From: Erysipelotrichaceae bacterium
Lineage (GTDB): Bacteria; Bacillota_I; Bacilli_A; Erysipelotrichales; Erysipelotrichaceae
NCBI GenBank assembly: GCA_017405785.1
Contig: JAFQZR010000030.1
Span: 30,652-94,651 of the forward strand
Direction of reading: 5' to 3'
DNA length: 64,000 nt
Part shown: piece after piece, positions 61,491 through 64,000 of the stretch
Layout: each line of letters starts with the position of its first letter
Position numbering within the stretch: position 1 is the first letter of the stretch
Translations under genes and position numbers: made by a program
Notes under the pieces: generated by a model
Seen by the model: only the letters and a program-made list of their open reading frames with translations
Database searches by the model: none
What the model was told of the DNA's origin: nothing

Positions 61491-62776
61491 TATTTCTTCA
61501 CTTTCTTGTATTCTCTGAATTTAAATATGAACGGATCCAGATTACCGTGCTGGATGATAGCCTGTCCGAGTCCCAGATCTCCGATGTCAGGGTCTTCAAT
61601 ACAGTTGGCTCTCTGAATATCTTCCTGAACACCTCTTGACCGGATCTGTGACTGTCTGGAAAGCAGCTTTATGCTTTCACCGCTTCTTTCCTCAATTAAT
61701 TCTCTGGTTGCCTTATCAGATACGTTAAAACCAATAAGTGTATTAAAACCTGACAGAATCGATCTGCCGGCATTCTCACCATAGACGTCATAGATCTGTT
61801 CTGCGTTCTGCAGACCTGTAACGAATTTTGCTCCAAGGCTTCTGCCAAAGTTGATGCCGTTATCCATGTGTGACAGCGGTCTTAACAGTCTGAACTCATC
61901 CATGATGAAGTAAACATTGCCCTTGTCTTCCTTACTGCGGCATAATGACTCCTTAATAGCCAGGTCAAACAGCAGAGAATAGATAGGTGCCAGAGTGCGG
62001 CCTAAGCCCAGGTCGTACTCAATGTAAATGACTTTCCGGCCTTTTTCTCTTATGGCTTTTCTGATGGAGAAATCTCCTTCTTTCTTGAAATTACCGATGA
62101 AGATTTCACGTAATGCCTGCTTATACTCAGCAATAACACCCTGAGCCTGACCCTTGGCGTCATCTGCTATGTATGAGCATATTCCGCTTAAGTCATCATA
62201 TTTATTGAATATTTTTATATAATCACTGGAACTGGCAGTATCGACGATGTTTCTCAGAGCTCTGTTGTTCATCAGGCCAGTCTTGTTCTTGCGGATGATA
62301 TAGCTTAACACTGACGCGAATACATCCTTGGCAGCTGACGGGAAGAACGGGTTTGAACTCTTATCGATACGGTCCTTATAGAAATAACTGGCTATTTCAT
62401 TGATGTTTTCTTCAATTCTGTCATCAATCAGGATCTCATTGAAGACATTCCAGTATGTGGTGCATGTTTCATCATTACTGATAACGATGTCTCCTTCCTT
62501 GTAGAATTCATCGTAATAGTCTCTCTTTGGGTCAAAGATTACCATGACGTCATTGTTGTCCATGGTATCCATGAGGTTACGCAGCAGCAGATTGATGGTA
62601 TTTGTCTTACCGGTACCGATGCCGCCGATTAACAGAATGTGCTTGCTTAAAAGCTTCTTGCTGATGGGGATGTAATCTCCCGGTGTATCACCAGGCAGAA
62701 CAAACTCTGCATCATCTTCCGGAATCTGATTTTCCGTTTTCAGAGTTTTTCCTACAAGTGTAACATACTTAGTCAT
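61490..62776 (-). CDS. P-loop ATPase of the VirD4/TraD-HerA type
   Basis: A 428-residue ATPase resembling type IV secretion coupling proteins and HerA/FtsK pumps. Walker A is GGIGTGKT (51-58) after the ISKKLLSKHILLI strand. FDPKRDYY follows, and Walker B is VYFIMDEFRLLRP (288-295). GLQNAEQIYDVYG and LIGFNVSDKATRELIEERSG correspond to the coupling-protein sensor region. Unlike VirD4 it has no N-terminal membrane helices, so it may be held at the membrane by a partner such as the PH-like protein encoded 27 bases upstream. No relaxase or channel genes are nearby. Confidence 0.85.
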   Translation of the reverse strand: MTKYVTLVGKTLKTENQIPEDDAEFVLPGDTPGDYIPISKKLLSKHILLIGGIGTGKTNTINLLLRNLMDTMDNNDVMVIFDPKRDYYDEFYKEGDIVISNDETCTTYWNVFNEILIDDRIEENINEIASYFYKDRIDKSSNPFFPSAAKDVFASVLSYIIRKNKTGLMNNRALRNIVDTASSSDYIKIFNKYDDLSGICSYIADDAKGQAQGVIAEYKQALREIFIGNFKKEGDFSIRKAIREKGRKVIYIEYDLGLGRTLAPIYSLLFDLAIKESLCRSKEDKGNVYFIMDEFRLLRPLSHMDNGINFGRSLGAKFVTGLQNAEQIYDVYGENAGRSILSGFNTLIGFNVSDKATRELIEERSGESIKLLSRQSQIRSRGVQEDIQRANCIEDPDIGDLGLGQAIIQHGNLDPFIFKFREYKKVKK

Positions 62777-62803
62777 AAATATACCTTTTTCTGATTTATC
62801 AGT

Positions 62804-63619
62804 TTATTCTTCGTCAACAGGAACACCCTTCTGCTGAAGGTCTAATACTATCGCTCCTATTTCAGACATCATCAGGTCAGCATCTCTGCCGGCTCTTCCC
62901 TGGAACAGAACTGAGGTAAAGCCCTTAGTCAGCATGCTGCCGTACTGAATACCGGCACCGATTGCCTTAGTCGACTTTACAGTGATGATTATTGATCTGT
63001 GTATTGAAAGTACGACCATTATAAGGCCAATGATCCACATCAGATTTACCCGTCCGATAATAAATGGTGAATCCATTTCATATGCAATCCAATAAACATA
63101 TCTTTTTGCGTATGGATATGCGATCAACAACAGCAGGCCGAAAATCAGCGGAATGAAATGGAAGCGGAATCCATAGAATGCCTCTAAGCTTCCTACTGAA
63201 TCAATCGGGGTTTCCTGATAGATTTTGCTCCAGAATGCAGATCCGTATAAAATGAGTCTCTTATTGGTAACCATCAGATAACCCTTCATAGGAGGGAACA
63301 GAACGGTTGAAACCTGGTATTCCTTTATTACCTGTTCATCTTCTGTCAGAACCACAAAACAGTCATGACCTCTGTCAGGGAAGGCATTCTTAAAGCCATC
63401 AGCTATGGCTCCCAGTGATTCGCCGGTAGCCTTTGTAAATGACTCGACCTTGGTTTTTCCCTGATTTAGGTATTGCGTTACAGTTTCCTTGTTGACAGTT
63501 ACACCGCTTGGTTTTTCTTCTGCAGTCTGCTCAGCATACTCTTCCAGACGGCGTCCACAAGCCCCGCAGAACGTCTTGTTATCATCGTAAATCTTTCCAC
63601 ATCCAGGACATCTTTTCAT
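62804..63619 (-). CDS. Zinc-ribbon, PH-like-domain membrane protein
   Basis: A 271-residue protein, first gene of the operon. It starts with a zinc ribbon (CPGC at 4-7, CGAC at 18-21), a linker helix, then a PH-like beta domain (about 85-150; KGYLMVTNKRLILYGSAFW). Two membrane helices follow (about 156-172 and 191-207) and a cytosolic tail containing GRAGRDADLMMSEIGAIVLDL. Start set at the ATG at 63619 with GGAG upstream; the open frame to 63640 lies before the site. It may be the membrane anchor for the soluble ATPase encoded next. Function unknown. Confidence 0.78.
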   Translation of the reverse strand: MKRCPGCGKIYDDNKTFCGACGRRLEEYAEQTAEEKPSGVTVNKETVTQYLNQGKTKVESFTKATGESLGAIADGFKNAFPDRGHDCFVVLTEDEQVIKEYQVSTVLFPPMKGYLMVTNKRLILYGSAFWSKIYQETPIDSVGSLEAFYGFRFHFIPLIFGLLLLIAYPYAKRYVYWIAYEMDSPFIIGRVNLMWIIGLIMVVLSIHRSIIITVKSTKAIGAGIQYGSMLTKGFTSVLFQGRAGRDADLMMSEIGAIVLDLQQKGVPVDEE

Positions 63620-63865
63620 ATAATTCTCCTTCCAGTCCAATTAACTATATTGAATGCCTTTTAAGGCATACATTTCCTTTTATACAACAGTATGCAAAAA
63701 GAGGTCATATATCATATGACGGTTGTTACTGCTTTTATTAAAGTTTTGAAAAAGCTGTTCATTTATAAACCTTACTGCAAAACTGTTTATCATTATAATT
63801 TTACTATATTATGCACCTTATTTTAAGGTTTTTACTTTAAAAAAACTCATGGATAACAATTGATA
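63620..63865. promoter_or_regulatory. Structured leader of the zinc-ribbon/ATPase operon
   Basis: On the minus strand this region holds a -10-like TATAAT (63792-63797) without a clear -35. It then holds a 16-codon frame (63762 to 63712, AAGG before its ATG) whose TGA lies in hairpin GTCATAT/ATATGAC (63704-63720), followed by CTCTTTTTG. A 10-codon frame with AAAAGGA upstream (63673 to 63641) overlaps palindrome ATGCCTT/AAGGCAT (63654-63669). This resembles an attenuation leader but is unproven. ACCTTA/TAAGGT (63815-63829) is a further palindrome. Confidence 0.4.
63712..63762 (-). CDS. Possible 16-residue leader peptide
   Basis: Short frame MNSFFKTLIKAVTTVI preceded by AAGG at good spacing and ending inside a hairpin followed by five T residues. 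It lies 93 bases before the first gene of the operon. No run of one amino acid that would explain classical attenuation is present. May be chance. Confidence 0.25.
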   Translation of the reverse strand: MNSFFKTLIKAVTTVI

Positions 63866-64000
63866 TGTACCCCCTAAACTGGACAAACACCAGTAAAGGG
63901 GGTTTTCATATGAAGTATAGCTGGGAGTTTAAATTAGAATGTGTCGAGAAGTATCTTAAGGGAGAGCGGGTAAAAAAACCAAACCATATAGAAACAACAG
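63866..64000 (+). mobile_element. IS3-family-like insertion sequence, left end only
   Basis: The end TGTACCCCCTAAACTGGACA (63866-63885) matches the usual terminal repeat layout of many IS3 elements, followed 25 bases later by the first transposase frame. The rest is beyond the window, so the group and the other end cannot be judged. Confidence 0.7.
63910..64000 (+). CDS. IS3-family-like transposase OrfA, N-terminal fragment
   Basis: Begins MKYSWEFKLECVEKYLKGER after a GGGGG ribosome binding site and continues off the right edge with 30 residues visible. The start is typical of the helix-turn-helix OrfA proteins of IS3 elements (K.S.E.K...V..YL.G). It lies just inside the terminal repeat at 63866. 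Confidence 0.65.
   Translation, partial: MKYSWEFKLECVEKYLKGERVKKPNHIETT

Noticed and set aside
54669..64000. Integrative conjugative element
   Set aside because: Only a coupling-type ATPase is present; no relaxase, integrase, VirB4, pilin or attachment repeats are visible in the window.
1..64000. tRNA and rRNA genes
   Set aside because: No cloverleaf or conserved rRNA segment was recognised on either strand; a dedicated scan could still find one.

Overview
The window looks like the chromosome of a low-to-mid GC Bacillota. It has an RNA polymerase delta subunit, a split glycine decarboxylase (GcvPA/GcvPB), a mfd-rqcP-divIC cluster, cell-wall-binding-2 surface proteins and strong Shine-Dalgarno sites. 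RpoE (delta) and the gene set fit Bacilli or Erysipelotrichia better than Clostridia; placement below class is a guess. Most genes are on the minus strand. I saw no rRNA, tRNA or CRISPR array.

Layout. 0-1.8 kb: the end of a 5'-nucleotidase gene, a small Cys-rich redox-type protein and a cupin-type phosphoglucose isomerase. 1.9-7.6 kb: a purine salvage operon, transcribed xpt, BMP lipoprotein, ABC ATPase, two permeases; two hairpins flank the lipoprotein gene. 7.7-10.6 kb: rpoE, a DUF3810 membrane metallopeptidase-like protein and a lipoprotein. 10.9-19.8 kb: a long minus run of HD phosphohydrolase, lplA, gcvT, gcvH, gcvPA, gcvPB, a SanA/YdcF protein, a NagA-like amidohydrolase and a sirtuin. 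LplA can lipoylate GcvH; dihydrolipoyl dehydrogenase is not in the window. 19.9-25.1 kb: a secreted metzincin and its neighbour, a glpA/oxidoreductase/DUF1667 set and a HAD phosphatase. 25.2-32.1 kb: a SIS-domain protein, an ECF sigma/anti-sigma/lipoprotein operon, ald, a NUDIX gene, an RluA-type synthase with a small export protein, and DegV. 32.2-39.7 kb: divIC, rqcP, mfd, a MATE transporter, an esterase and an orphan LicT-type antiterminator with its own candidate RAT/terminator leader. 39.8-50.8 kb: a housekeeping run (pepT, nagA, SNase, HAD, mutL, miaA, tcdA-like, pth, rlmI-like), plus nudC and a second MATE gene. 51-54.4 kb: two secreted CWB2 proteins.

The most unusual part is 54.6-63.8 kb. 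A five-gene minus-strand operon encodes a zinc-ribbon/PH-like membrane protein, a VirD4/HerA-type P-loop ATPase without membrane anchor, a DUF2225-type Cys-rich protein, a 623-residue HExxH protein with a very acidic repetitive tail, and a zinc-ribbon membrane protein whose outer part looks like a caspase/CHAT-fold peptidase. A convergent gene encodes four zinc ribbons, one membrane segment and an SH3-like end. No relaxase, pilus or other conjugation gene is visible. I regard this as the best candidate for an undescribed system: an ATPase-driven, membrane-anchored, protease-containing machine of unknown purpose. An IS3-type element begins at the right edge.
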